DNA of 64,000 nucleotides from Echinometra lucunter (GCA_029962745.1 CM057152.1:21463250-21527249), one strand, 5' to 3'. Positions 1 through 11,731 are shown, numbered from the stretch's first letter. Made by a program: numbers and translations. Notes: a model not told the origin generated them from the letters alone.

Positions 1-71
1 GCTGCCTCACATCCCATTCACTTTAATTCTCTTGATTATACTGTAAATTTGTAACTTTTGTTCAAATTATT

Positions 72-107
<36 letters not shown>

Positions 108-352
108 TTATACGTAAGTTTATACATTTTTTGACCGTTTTACCGTTTTTTTCTCTCCGTTGTTTTTCAGTCAGGTCAACTTTATTTCATTCACTTTTTC
201 TGTAATTCTGTTCTTTCTTTTACAATGTTGTTTCATTACATCAGTTATGTAATTACGAGATTACTGAATTTATGTATTTGTTTTGTACATGATTACTGTG
301 AAATGGAAAAATCAATCAATCAATCAATCAATCAAATCAATAAATATATCAA
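1..352 (+). repeat. Possible LINE 3' end with (AATC)n tail
   Basis: AT-rich sequence with a (TA)n run at about 77-104 that ends in a (AATC)n run at 311-340, directly after GTGAAATGGAAAA. An abrupt 4-mer microsatellite tail after such a sequence is typical of the 3' end of CR1/L2-like LINEs. No coding part is visible, so the class is inferred from the tail only. Confidence 0.35.
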
Positions 353-500
353 ATACACAAAAACCCGTGGGGGTCTGAGGGGTCATATCTGAACAAGCCT
401 TTATTCAACCCTGCTGGTTTACACTGCTCAAGCATTTCAGCAAAGTCAAACTGATTCGTCTTCTTAGTTTCTTGTCCAGGATATTCCCAAACTACAGAGG

Positions 501-1615
501 AGAGGGGTCCATGTTATCTGATACCGGTACTGCTACTTGATATATTGCCATTCAGTCAATTTTAACACAATTTTTATAAATACATGTATGAGCATATATT
601 TATCATGTAGAGTAGCCTTTAGCCAAGGCACTTGGTGCTGTTATTTCCCTAAACGCGCCTGAATACATAGACCATGCAATGGCACGACAACTGTGATCCG
701 TGGCGAGGTTCGTCAGCACCAAGGCCTTCATTAACCTGAGTGGTTGTTGTAGTTTATTTCTTTTGTTGTGTATTATATTTCCGCTACCGCTACAGTAGAT
801 AATTAGATGCAAAGTAGCTTACCGACAAAGCCTCCCAAACTGCCCGTTCGAATCCGATACACCAATCAGAGTAGACAATTCGAGAGAATTTATGAATATT
901 TATTATTTGTGCCTAACGTTCGCCATGTTGTACAATAACAATCGACCAGCTGATCGTGCAAACTACTATGCGTAGGTTGAAATGAAAAGGGAGCGAGCAA
1001 AATTTTACGAAAGATCTACTTATTTAGCAAAATAGTGAATACAGCTAGTCATCAAATACTTTACTTTCTCGAATAAATCGATATGTTTTATTGAAAATTG
1101 AACTAAATGCTATTTATTATTTAGTACATTTGAATATCTATCCCCCCGTAATTTAATGAACAAATCCATATAACACACCATGGTTAAAACAGTTACAATT
1201 GGTCATGATCGTTGCTAGCTGCTGTATATGTAAGACCCTCATGCATATGCATGAGCTCAGGAAGTAAGCAAAGGCCTCGGCTTGACGCGCCTCGTTCCAC
1301 TGATCACTGCCATAAATGCACATCGTTTAGTCTATTTTTCAAACCCTGCTTGGCAGACAAGCAGCGCACGAGGCCTTGCCCAAAGGCTACATGTAGAGGG
1401 GTCCATGATTCCAGTACCTGATATATATATATTTTTTTACATTAAAATGCTATTTGGTCAATTTTAACACAATTTTTAAAAATACATGTATAAGCATGTA
1501 TATATTGTATAGAGGGGTCCATGATACTGGTATTTGATATTTTCTTGTACATAAAATGCTATTCGGTCAATTTTAACACAATTTTTTCAATATTCATGAA
1601 TAAGCACTCAAAAAG
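501..1615 (+). repeat. Three copies of a ~110-bp unit
   Basis: A unit starting AGAGGGGTCCATG and containing GTCAATTTTAACACAATTTTT followed by an ATACATGTATAAGCA-like stretch occurs at about 501-610, 1395-1510 and 1511-1615. The last two are in direct tandem; the first is separated by ~785 bp. No gene is seen at 353-1960. The spacer holds a short inverted pair around AAGGCCTCG (about 1270 and 1375). Confidence 0.6.
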
Positions 1616-1959
1616 CTCAAATCAATGTAATAATGCATAGTATTAATACTACCAGTATTATTTTTTGGTGACCATATTAACCAGATGTATGCAGATTGAT
1701 TCTTACCTGTATTTCATTTTCATTCAATAAGACCAAAAATAAAAAAATAAAAAACCCAAAACTCAAGGTTGACCCCCCCCCAAAAAACCCCCCTCAAGGT
1801 TGACAAACAAACAAAAGAAAAAGGAAGAAGGAATGACAAACGAGGATTTATTTTTAATCAACCTTATATAGCATCTTCTTTTAGAGTAAATCAATTCATT
1901 CCCCTTTATATTCATGCACTCAAGCTGATATGTATTGTTATTCGTTCAAAATAATATAA

Positions 1960-2232
1960 TACAAATGCCACCCTTTTCCTTTCTGTCTTAATCCTCCCCG
2001 TCCTTATCTCTACGTTATTTCCTTCATTTCTCAAAAGCAGAATAATGTCTGAGTATATGTACATCGCATGTTCTTTTGATTGTATTTTGTATTTGGCGAC
2101 CCCAACACAAGCCATGCTTTTCGGCTGTTCGCCACCTTCTATATTTGTCATATTATTTATTGCTATTTTGTATTATGTATCCTGTGTCAGAAGGAAATAA
2201 ATGTGAATTCAATTCAAATTCAAATTCAATAA
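1960..2232 (+). repeat. LINE 3' end with (AATTC)n-type tail
   Basis: The segment ends in GGAAATAAATGTGAATTCAA followed by ATTCAA repeats (about 2195-2232). Upstream is a small stem-loop, AGCCATGCTTTTCGGCT (about 2110-2126). The layout matches the L2/CR1-like 3' end at 63921-64000, where a short hairpin is also followed by a GAATT-type tail. It is non-coding and the 5' part is missing. Confidence 0.45.
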
Positions 2233-2974
2233 TTTTCTGAAGAACGTGTTTACAAAAAAAAAACTTGTAAGTGGCACTCCAAGGGTAGTAATTGAGTATG
2301 TCAATCTGCAGAGGCTGTAAGAGAATAAGCAAAAGCAATAAATGGGGTGCAAATCTTCAAAATACATGAACAGTTTACAAATTCAATACCACTGATGTTA
2401 TTGTAATAGCTGACAGGGGATTTTTTTAATGAAATCATAGATGCATCTGGAAACCCGATCAATACGTCTGATTGTATTTCCCTGGTGAAAACGAGAGATG
2501 GGGTACCTTCAATTGTTTTCTTCAATTTCGAGGCACAACGTGTCATTGAAATGAAGCTAACAAACAATATGAAGTCTTTGCAAATTCAAAGAGCAGGATA
2601 TTGACAGGGAAATGGGCAACCTCCACCTTTAACTTGAATGAGACAACCTTCAGCTAGGGAAATGAACTGGCAGTGAGAGTGAATAGGCCGAGACAGAGCA
2701 TCGGAAAAATCTTCTTGAAGAGAAAAAAGGAATAGATAAAAGATTAATGAAATGACCCGAGGGGATCGGGAGTGGGGAGCAGTCAGTATACATTCCTGGA
2801 CACACTTGTGACAACAAGTTTTTCCCCAACCACCCTAAACATGTTTTATCCATTGTCAAAATCACACCCTTTCAGGGTTTTTTCTAACCTTTTCTCAAAA
2901 AAGACTAAATGCGAGAAACCTCTAAGAACATATCCCCTAAACAAGGTCTCACTGTCTTTTTTTTTTCATTTCAG

Positions 2975-3049
2975 AACAGACTTGCGCAGTCAAGGCTGCA
3001 TGAAGTCCACAAGAAGGATGGGAAGAAGGATACCATAAATGCATGTTAA
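2975..3049 (+). CDS. Possible terminal coding exon, unknown gene
   Basis: A long pyrimidine tract ending TTTTTTTTTTCATTTCAG (AG at 2973-2974) is a very good splice acceptor. The next 75 bases are open in phase 0 and give a 24-residue charged tail, NRLAQSRLHEVHKKDGKKDT plus INAC, then TAA at 3047-3049. No matching upstream exon or donor was identified, and the family is not recognised. A tract this short can be open by chance. The splice signal and the basic/acidic composition are the only support. The 3' boundary lies ~125 bp before a transposon. Confidence 0.25.
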   Translation, partial: NRLAQSRLHEVHKKDGKKDTINAC

Positions 3050-3174
3050 CTATCTAGAGAAAACATACCCCTTTTCCTGATATATGACCCATCTGACACC
3101 CTAAAAGTGTCTTGCACGTGACATGCCTGAACTGGAAAACTAGATGAATCTTCGACCACACGTGGTTGAACTTT

Positions 3175-4314
3175 ATGCCTCCGCCATTACCAAATCAGAA
3201 ATAAATGGCACTTCATGTTGATTTATTTTCATTTATACATGACATCTTTGACCTTGACCTTTGACCTTGTGACCCCCAAATCTAATGAGAGCATTGCCCT
3301 TTCCATATGCATACATGAGCCAAGTTTGTTGAACCGTCAAATGGTTACTGAGTTATCACAAGAACGAACCATTTTTATGTACATAATGACCTCTATGACC
3401 TTTGACCTTGAGACCCCAAAATCTAATCAGATCATTGTCCCTCCCTTATGCATACCTGTGCCAAGTTTGAGGTTGATCGGTCAAATGGTTGTTGTTATGG
3501 TGAAAATGAACCATTTCTATGTACATAATGACCTCTATGACCTTGACCTTTGACCTTGTGACCCCCAAATCTAATGAGAGCATTGCCCTTTCCATATGCA
3601 TACACGAGTCAAGTTTGTTGAACCGTCAAATGGTTACTGAGTTATCACAAGAACGAACCATTTCTATGTACATAATGACCTCTATGACCTTTGACCTTGA
3701 GACCCCAAAATCTAATCAGATCATTGTCCTTCCCATATGCATACCTGTGCCAAGTTTGAGGTTGATCGGTCAAATGGTTGTTGTTATGGTGAAAATGAAC
3801 CATTTCTATGTACATAATGACCTCTATGACCTTTGACCTTTGACCTTGTGACCCCAAAATCTAATCAGATCATTGTCCCTTCCATGTGCATACATTAGCC
3901 AAGTTTGAAGCCAATCTGTCAAATGGTTCTTAAGTTATCGCGAGAACGAGCCATTTTTATGTGTATTATTACCTCTATGACCTTGACCTTTGACCTTGAG
4001 ATTCCAAGATCTAATCAGGGGAGCGTTTCATGAAGAGTTTTGTCGGTGAAAATCACCAACAAATGTTATAAGCTATTGAAAATCCTCGCATCTGATTGGC
4101 TGAAAGCAAATTAGTCAGTGAAAATCACCGACAAAACTCTTCATGAAACGCTCCCCAGATCATTGTCCCTCCCATATGCATACACGAGCCAAGTTTGAAG
4201 TTGATCCGTCAAACGGTTCTTAAGTTATCGCGAGAACGAAAACGGGACGGACAGACGGACGGACGACCCGAAAACATAATGCCTCCGGCAACTACCTACG
4301 GTGGGCGGAGGCAT
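3175..4314 (+). mobile_element. Tandem-repeat transposon, family A, copy 1
   Basis: The left end is ATGCCTCCGCC at 3175. The right end is a hairpin, ATGCCTCCG ... CGGAGGCAT (4279-4314), so the terminal motif occurs once on the left and twice, inverted, on the right. Between them are about six ~140-150-bp tandem units (AAATCTAAT core at about 3278, 3417, 3565, 3706, 3855 and 4007). Units 1+2 and 3+4 form a ~288-bp higher-order dimer. A short ACGGACGG-type repeat (about 4248-4268) precedes the hairpin. Each unit carries TGACCTTTGACC. No protein is encoded; the element is non-autonomous. The plan resembles pearl-type elements of bivalves and Helentron-derived elements. A second copy is at 60687-61711. 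Confidence 0.75.
4018..4156. mobile_element. Nested 139-bp MITE (GGGGAGCG ends)
   Basis: Inverted ends GGGGAGCGTTTCATGAAGAG and its complement are near-perfect over more than 30 bp (4018-4050 and 4124-4156). The element interrupts the sixth unit of transposon A: sister units read CTAATCAGATCATTG without a break, here split with CAG on both sides. That gives a directly visible empty site and a likely 3-bp duplication. The centre contains CTGATTGGCTGA. The same family is at 12486-13210. Confidence 0.8.
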
Positions 4315-4879
4315 AAAAACTATCATTTCCACGCATGTTTTCTGGTTGTATGTGCGTGCACAACATGTTTGACCGGTCCCCTTGGAACGTGACAAAGCTG
4401 AAGAGAAAATAACACCACACATAAAAAGTGGACTCATAATCTTGAAGAGAAGCTCAAGTTCTGGGAAAGTGAAAAATAATTTGTAAGCTTTCATTCATTC
4501 CATGTCAGTTAGGAAGAATATTATAGCAAAAATGTCCCCTAGAAAGGATTACTCTTCAAATGCCCTCATACTGGAAATATAAGTAAAAGCTGAAAAGATC
4601 AGAGTAACATTCATGCCAGATTTGTGTGGGGTCCCATATACTCATTTCTTTGTGTAGGGCAAGTACCTTTTGGGGAAAGTAAGTGAATTTCTTATCAATT
4701 CAATAATCTCCAAATCTCACACTAGACAACTGTGTTTATATACAACTAATTTAACTCTTCCAGGGTGTTTTTACACTTACTTTTGAACGCAGGATGAGCG
4801 TTTTGAAACGCACATCGTAAACGCGGTTTCACCGGGTACTGTTTATGCTTCTTTTCTAAAGGCAAAGGGCAGGTCAAGC

Positions 4880-5510
4880 TGAAGATAGAAGGAAAACAAA
4901 AAAATAACATAAGGAAAGATAGAAGGGAAGATAGAACGATAAAACAGAATAACAGAAGAGATAGAAAAAAGGATGAAACAAAGAATAACATAAGGGAAGA
5001 TAGAAAGACAGGAAGATAGCAAAGGAAAAAGAAGGAATAACATAAAGAAAGATATAAAAGATAGAACGATGATACAAAGAATAAACTAAGGAGAGATAGT
5101 AGATAGGATAAAACAAAGAACAAGAAAGAGGAAATGATATAGGATGAAAAATAAAGAATAACTGAAGGAAACATAAAAAGGTGAGAAAACAATGAAAAAT
5201 GAAGAATTACATAAGGAAAGATAGAAGGGAAGATAGAATGATAAAACAAAGAATAACATAAGAGAGAAAATAGAATGAAACAAAGAATAACAAGGAAAGA
5301 TAGAAAGACAGGAAGATAAAAGGAAAGATAGAAAAACATAAGGAAAGATAGAAAGACAGGAAGATAGAAGGAAAAACAAGGAATAACATAAGGAAAGATA
5401 AGGGAAGATAAGACGGTGAAACAAAGAATAACATAAGGAAATATAGTAAATAGGATAAAACAAAGAATAAGAGGAAATGATGGAACAATAAAAAAAAAAA
5501 TAACATTACT
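4880..5510. repeat. Purine-rich minisatellite
   Basis: Degenerate ~50-bp units built from AGGAAAGATAGAAGG, GATAAAACAAAGAATAACAT and close variants repeat across ~630 bp. Long open frames on the - strand here are only pyrimidine-rich (Phe/Leu/Ser) translations of the repeat. The stretches 4315-4879 and 5511-5790 show no gene. Confidence 0.7.
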
Positions 5511-5794
5511 AAACATGGAAAGAAGGGGAAGGTTATTTATCATGAAGTCATATAAACACGTTTAGAAATAGTGTTGCATTTATGCTTCCCCAGAAACCGT
5601 CTTTTTGGAGAAATGCCAATCGCGTTTCAGATCGGTGTTTAAACGAAAATGAGAAAAGACGCAACTGTATTTTGAACTAAACGCGTTTCAAAAGCCTGAT
5701 TTTGGCCTGAAAAAGGGGCATCATTATCAATTTTAATCATTATTAAATATTTGGCATCACCTAGGTTTGGGAGGGGGAAAAGCAAGTTCAGTCA

Positions 5795-6105
5795 CTGTTA
5801 CCTTCAGGCCTCTCCTCCCAATATAACTAATTGGGATGCGCAGGTGTACCACTACACTGGGGTTTTCCCTACTCTTCTTTGAATAGTGCAAAGGGTTGTT
5901 CACTTGCAACGGTGGGGACTCTCCTCTACACAGGACCTCCATTTAACATTCTATTAGAGCGGTAAAGTGTTTTCCATTGAAACATAGCCTGTGTCTACAA
6001 AACAAGGGAGGGCATGTTAACACACAATGCAAGCTTCAGCCATCTGCCCCAGGTGGACTCGACCCATGATCTTTGGTTTGACTGAGCCAACTTGCCTCCT
6101 TGATG
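5795..6105 (-). mobile_element. tRNA-derived SINE, partly deleted head
   Basis: Read on the - strand, 6105-6040 gives AGTTGGCTCAGT (box A-like) and GGGTCGAGTCCACC (box B-like), the split promoter of a tRNA gene with the anticodon region shortened. A SINE body follows, with TTTCAATGGAAAACACTTTA and, further on, GTGTAGTGGTACACCTGCGC. The head is degenerate, so this is an old copy. It could alternatively be a tRNA pseudogene fused to unrelated sequence. Confidence 0.45.
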
Positions 6106-7560
6106 AATCTTATTCTACAAGACTAAATTCACCATAACAAGATAGGACAGTACATCAAAAGAATCTAAATCAACAAATTTTGAATCTGATTTTCATGACT
6201 ACATTGCAAAAACCGGTTTCCTGCCTTTCAAAAGAAACGTCTCTTTAAACGCATTTCCGAGAACAAGGCGGAAGGTATGCATGACACCGCTGGAGCATCC
6301 ATCCCCTTCCTCTCTTTGGACTGACAATTAGGAAGAGCCTTGGGGAATGCATTCATTCAGAGTGGTCAATATCCAAGTCAAGCACCATGATGTCTGAATT
6401 TGTGATGGAAATCAGAGGGGAGAAGGAGAGGAGCAAGGGGGTTGTTAGGGAGGGCAGATAGGCTACTCCGCCCTGGGTTGATGATGGGCTGCATGATCCT
6501 GCAGCACAGCGATGCCACGTAAATATGCAAGCCGCGCATTTTAAGAGGGGGTGAACAAGGGGGCAAACACATTCCGACTGTAAAATGAATATATGTAAAG
6601 ATATATTAGTGATCACTTTAGTATAACGATTACAGACATTCTGACTTTCAAGGCCTATCTGTGATTAACTCACTATATCTCAGTCAGAAGTCATAAGACT
6701 GACAAGATCTCTAAGCACAAAAACTCAAAGGAAAAGCAGTATACTTGGCAAAGAGTAGTGGATTCCAGCCCTCTACCACCCTTGTCTCTCTATCCCTCCC
6801 ACTCTCCACCTTCTCTCTTTCTCTCTCCTCTCTCTCTCTTTCTCTCTCTCTTTCACTCATACTTTTGTCAAATTCCTATCATGCACATGTTCAAAATATC
6901 TTAAGTGACCTTAAGTGAAGTTGAATCTATTCATTTCTAATAGCAGCTTATGAGTTTGTTGTATCTTACATGAATACTTACAACATACATTCATTGTTGT
7001 ATTGTATTTGCGTTATACTGTTTAACCCATCAGCTACTGGAACCGGGTAGTCGCTGTATTAAGTGGATGGGTTTAGAGAATGAAGAGTAGTCAGTGGGTT
7101 TAGAGACAGAAGGGCATTAATGATATGATAAAGGTGGCAAATAATGCCTTCTGGCTCTGATCAATCAATATCTTATTATCCTGATAAAATGCTTTTGACA
7201 AACAACTCATTCAGGGAATGTATAAAAGAATAATTCTAGAAAAATAAGTTTCTCAATGATTCTAATGAGTTATACTCGAGGAAGTACAGTAGTCTTATTC
7301 CATTAATTACAGCCTTTGGGATAAGCCTACTCACTGAAGCCATGCATCCCCTATTTTGTATCCTTTTCCTTATCCCTTAAAGTTCACCATGAAGCTAAAA
7401 TCACAAATGCCAATTAATGATTTTTCCTCCTACTCCGGTGTATCAATTTCAATAGCAAAAAAGTGATCTTGGCTACTGAAACCAGGTGGCCAAGCTGCAT
7501 AAAGCCTATGGGAATAAGATAATTCAGTAGTCAACGGGTTAAACTGGTAAAGGGGTCAAA
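6106..7560. other. Non-coding stretch
   Basis: No supported gene. It contains a (TC)n run at about 6790-6855 and a ~60-bp foldback at 7098-7158, CAGAAGGGCATTA against TAATGCCTTCTGG. The foldback shares its terminal core with the one at 10522-10618. Confidence 0.5.
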
Positions 7561-7564
7561 GAAG

Positions 7565-7825
7565 TGGGGGGGGGGGGCTGGGGGGCTGCAGCCCCCCACA
7601 TTTTCGGATAAATTGGGGGGGGGAAAAAAGAAAAAAGAAAAAGAAAAAGTAAAAGTAAAAAAAACACAAAAAACTATGAATTGTAAAACTTAATATTTAG
7701 ATTTCTTATAGGCTAGAAAACCATAAAATCTAAGGGCTTCAGGGGGCTTCGTCCCCTGGACCACGTCTGTTTGGGTGTCAGCCCCCTCACTCCAAAAACA
7801 TTTCGCAGCCCCTGTGGTATGTTGG
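7565..7825. repeat. G-run repeat remnant
   Basis: Runs of 10 and 9 G flank GGGGGGCTGCAGCCCCCC, followed by an A/G stretch and by GGGGGCTTCGTCCCC with GTGTCAGCCCCCTCAC. The alternating G-run and C-run blocks match the non-coding, G-rich repeats near 43.7, 44.4 and 59 kb. It is not a gene; the class is unknown. Confidence 0.45.
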
Positions 7826-7974
7826 TATATCGACTGACATGAACCCTAATGTCATCTAGAACAGTGAGCAACCTATCCAGAAATGAAACCCGTTTAATAG
7901 CATTTTAGAACAGGAAAAGACAGAGGATTGGAACCTCTCTGAATGATTTAATGATATTGCTTGTCTATTTTCAG

Positions 7975-8065
7975 ACCGCGTTCATCGTTGGAGTACAGTG
8001 GGATGTCTGAGACAGTAATGGAAACAAAGAAACAGCATTCATATCTTGAAAGAAGAAAGTCCTAA
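7975..8065 (+). CDS. Possible terminal coding exon, unknown gene
   Basis: A TTGCTTGTCTATTTTCAG acceptor (AG 7973-7974) leads into a 91-base segment. With one base completing a split codon, it is open for 29 codons and closes with TAA at 8063-8065. The peptide starts PRSSLEYSGMSETVMETKKQ and ends HSYLERRKS: polar and charged, as in a cytoplasmic tail. No upstream exon or domain was recognised. It is an alternative to, or independent of, the exon-like segment at 2975-3049. Chance remains a real possibility. Confidence 0.28.
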
Positions 8066-10100
8066 TGCAATATCATGTGACCATAACAGAAATCTAACCA
8101 TTCTAATGAATAATTACAACACAGATCTACACTAAAATTACAGCATTTAAAAAAAAAATCATTTCAATCACAATGAAAGGTAAATTTTTTTTATTCTGGC
8201 ATTGCTTGATATTTATGTCTATTCCTGTATGTTTGTGAAACACCGACTAGTAAGGAGAATCTTACGATAGGAACTTGTTTCTTTCTGGACATCCTCAGTG
8301 TCAGTGGTATTTCTTTCTTGTTTCCTTTGTGTGTTTTTATCTTTGCATGAAAATTAAATAAATAGATATTGCAAAATCTGTAGATATCAATCATACTTCA
8401 TCAAATGCACAAAATGTATAATTAAGTACTCATGAATGATATCAAAAAATCTTTCGGACAGATGTAGAATGGCATTCTTGCATTTTTACATCACCAACTT
8501 CTTCACGCCAGTGAGGGAAACAGAATCACCCTTTGCTAGCTCTACCCCATCAGTTTCAAAGCTAAAGAGTAAAACCTACAAATTTTTCAATCACAGACTC
8601 CTGATGATTTCGGCAGTTGACTAGTCCTACATCACCCATTACTTTGATTAGGAGACTAAACATAAAGCAGGAAAACATACCCATTCACAGAAATCTACCC
8701 ACGCTTTTTACGATAGGTCAACTACCCCAGACCATTTTTAATCATTCTTGCAAGGAGATCAAATACGTTGATATTCGCCGCCAGGTCTGTACAGTGTGGC
8801 ATCGCCTGATGGAAAACATTTAACCACAAGCTATGACAGCTGAGGGGAAACGTTTGCTGCAAAGAGCTTACAAAGCAAAAAAAGAACAGAAAATAGATAT
8901 TTCATTCTATGATCCCTTTTCTTAGTGTGGACGTGCAAATATTGCGCAAGCATTGGAGGATTCCCACGTCACTCTCGTTTGCGCTCCCACGTGGTTACGT
9001 GCAGCCGCATGGAAATGGAGCACTGTCGCAGATGATCTGCTGCGCTCGTAAATTGTGCCATTAAGATGGAGAGTGTGAATCAGTGAGCGGGGAGAAACAA
9101 TCTAGCGTTCTCCTTCTAACGGTGTTTATCCCTAGAGGGCACTCAAGTTACAGCATCAGATGGAGAAAGATACCCCATTATTTGGGTGGATTTCCTTCGA
9201 GTTGAACAAAATAAATAAAGAGTTCCTAATCGATAATGAGAGCTCTTCGTTACATATTTTTCTCCTGCTCACTTAAGGTGCATGTGATTCAATATCTATC
9301 AACCGGACAGTTATACAATTCAAAGGTTTAATGAGGTTACCGCACGCATGAAATATTAGAATGCACTACAATATCAATTATCAACTTTCTTTTACGTAAA
9401 TTTCCAACATAATAATCAGATGTGAAGGATTTTGCAGTTGTCACAGGGGAAAAACCTTAGCAGGTATCAGGGAAAATGATATACCGGTATATCTCCAATT
9501 ACCACATGATCATGTCATTTAAAATGTTTTGATTTAAATGGCATCAATCAGTACATGTTTGGAACAGACGAGGAAGAGTTTTGTAACTGTTGTAGTTTTA
9601 ACATTATGTAAGATGCAAATTTGAAATCAACTACCACTTCAGTAATAAGCATACTCATTTGTACTTCCAGACAAAGCATGATTACCTTTCATTAAATCAA
9701 TGCCACCAGATTCTCTATCTAAGCCAGCTGAGCCCCTGTTTAGTGGACAACATTTGCAGGATAGAGATTTAAAACCTTGAAATGACTTGGAGTACCTTCA
9801 CATCTACCAAGATCTTGTTCATAATGTCCATTTAACAAAAGAGCCTAGTTAACAGACTTTTCTTTACAAACATGTATATGCAACCTAAATATATCTTACA
9901 TGTTCTTTCTTCTCGAATCCTTGAAGCAGTTCTATTATCCCATTAGCATCAGATTGCAACTAACAGCAGAGGTAGATAGGAGAGTTAGATAAAAAAGTTA
10001 GATAAAAAAACAGTGAATGAGTGAGTGGGTGAGAGATAGAGACTATAAATAGAGTGAAAAGGAGGGCAGAGTAAAGAGACAAGAAGAGAGATAATGAGAG
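8066..10100. other. Non-coding stretch with one CpG-richer patch
   Basis: No supported gene. At about 8930-9160 the composition is locally richer in CpG, with CCCACGTGG and TTACGTG (E-box/bHLH-type motifs at about 8990-9000). It could be an enhancer or an old promoter, but no TATA or exon is linked to it. The rest is AT-rich and featureless, ending in a 17-G run at about 10131-10148. Confidence 0.35.
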
Positions 10101-10521
10101 AGTGAGATGGAGAGTGAGAAAAGCAAGCGGGGGGGGGGGGGGGGGGGGATCATCATCAACTGGAATTGATTTCACGAAAGACCGAATTAACAGTAATACA
10201 GGATATTTTCAATTACCACACTCAAACATCAGCAGGGTTCAAGTTCCTGTAGATTATTGGAATGATTGTTACAGCATTTCTCTCTTGAATGGTAGAAATT
10301 ACTGAGAAAGGTGGGCTTATTTGAAGGAATGTTTAATAATCAAGTTTGTGCCTGCGCACGAATGGATGTCTCAGTGGGGTTAGAAAGGAAGGATGACATC
10401 CGTTTCTCAGGAATTGAGTGCTCCCAGCAAATGATGATTAGGAAAGAATGGGTAAATCACATGATGGTAATGAGGCTTGACACCTGATGATATAAGACTG
10501 TCTACTGATTGCTTCTTTAGA

Positions 10522-10618
10522 ACATAATTTGTCTATCTGGAGCCAGAAGGGTGTTAAGTCTGTATGAAATGATATGAGTTTCTTAATGCCCTTCTGGCTC
10601 CGAACAGACAAATTATAT
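10522..10618. mobile_element. ~97-bp foldback MITE
   Basis: Inverted arms of ~35 bp, ATAATTTGTCTATCTGGAGC on the left and its near complement on the right, enclose only ~25 bp. The arm core CCAGAAGGG(C/T)(A/G)TTAA also forms the arms of the smaller foldback at 7098-7158. Confidence 0.55.
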
Positions 10619-10660
10619 CCAAATACTATGAGGAAAGTCAACTGGTGTCTTTATACAAGT

Positions 10661-11035
10661 TGAGCACTGATTCATCAAACAGAGGGAAAAATCATTAGAT
10701 CAAAGATTAAACTGAAATAAGGTGAAAGATTTTAGAGAAGAAGGGAAGAGAGGCAATAGGTATAGAAGGAAGGGGCAGGACAGAGGAAGGAAAAGAGGTA
10801 TGAGAGGAAGAGAAGGATGACAAGGAGAGAAAGAGAGAAGGAAGGTGAACACTGATTCATCAAACAGAGGGAAAAATTATTATATCAAAGACTTAAACTG
10901 AAATAAGATGAAAGATTTTAGAGAGGAAAAAAGGGGAAGAGGGAAAATGGGAGATAGAAGGGAAAGGGCAGGAGAGAGGAAGCAAAAGATGAGCAAGAGG
11001 AAGAGGAGGAGGAGAAGGAGAGAAACAGGGAGGTA
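10661..11035. repeat. Two-copy tandem duplication (~185 bp), purine-rich
   Basis: CACTGATTCATCAAACAGAG opens both halves (about 10664 and 10849). Each continues through AAACTGAAATAAG and GAAAGATTTTAGAGA into a long GGAAG/GAGAAG purine tract. Divergence is moderate. Open frames across it are compositional. Confidence 0.6.
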
Positions 11036-11221
11036 GGGACAGCCAGAAAGAATAGAAAGAAAAGGGAAAGAAAGAAAAAGGGAAACTGTCTAAGGAAGTA
11101 ACATTCTGCATTCATCATCTTCCATTCCTGGTCATCCGTGAGCTAATTGCAATGGATAAATTTCACTTTCAAAGAAGTAGTAATCAGTGTCATCTATCTC
11201 ATAACAGCCGGTAAGGATGAC

Positions 11222-11731
11222 TTACCCTTTCAGATGAGAGAGTTCTCGTATCGATATACGACGTATGGATATAGGACCTTTTTTTCGCGTCTGAATGGTC
11301 TTATATTGATACGTCATTTCAATATACAACGCATATCGAAACAATGGTTTGGGCATCGTTTCGTATGATTATCCTATATCCATACAATGTAAATTCACAT
11401 CTGAATGCTTTCATATCCATACGTCGTATAAGTAGGCAGGACTTATTCGCAATGTGCACTTAGGGCCCGAACTCTACTCTACTATAGAGGAGTCCAGCAC
11501 AATGCAACGTAAACACCAAGTGCAAAGCCCGCATGAAGTTCTTACTGCACAAGGGAGTGACTCGTACATATTCATGAGCTTCCCACGAAAGTTCGACTCA
11601 GCGTGAGGTCTGAATGCTCCTGTACGATTATGGGATAACGGGGCGTTGTATCTGAAAGGTCTCATATCAATACATCGTATATCCATATGTTGTATGAATA
11701 TACGATAAGTTGGTGCGTCTGAAAGCGGGGT
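11222..11731. mobile_element. Palindrome-rich ~510-bp MITE
   Basis: The ends TTACCCTTTCAGATG (about 11222) and GCGTCTGAAAGCGGGGTTA (about 11712-11731) are inverted copies. The inside repeats TCTGAATG(G/C)T(C/T)T with GATATACGACGTATGGATA and ATACATCGTATATCCATA, which fold on themselves. No protein is encoded and no target duplication could be fixed. A (TC)n run follows at about 11745-11775. Confidence 0.45.

Noticed and set aside
3215..3836. Overlapping + strand frames with repeated TFDLVTPKSN-like peptides
   Set aside because: They are the tandem units of transposon family A read through. Frames shift between units and the same happens on the - strand at 60285-60986. No protein is supported.
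3235..4010. CRISPR-like array
   Set aside because: Units are ~145 bp of contiguous repeat without unique spacers, in a eukaryotic transposon.
4746..5543. 265-codon - strand frame rich in Phe/Leu/Ser
   Set aside because: Translation of a purine-rich minisatellite.
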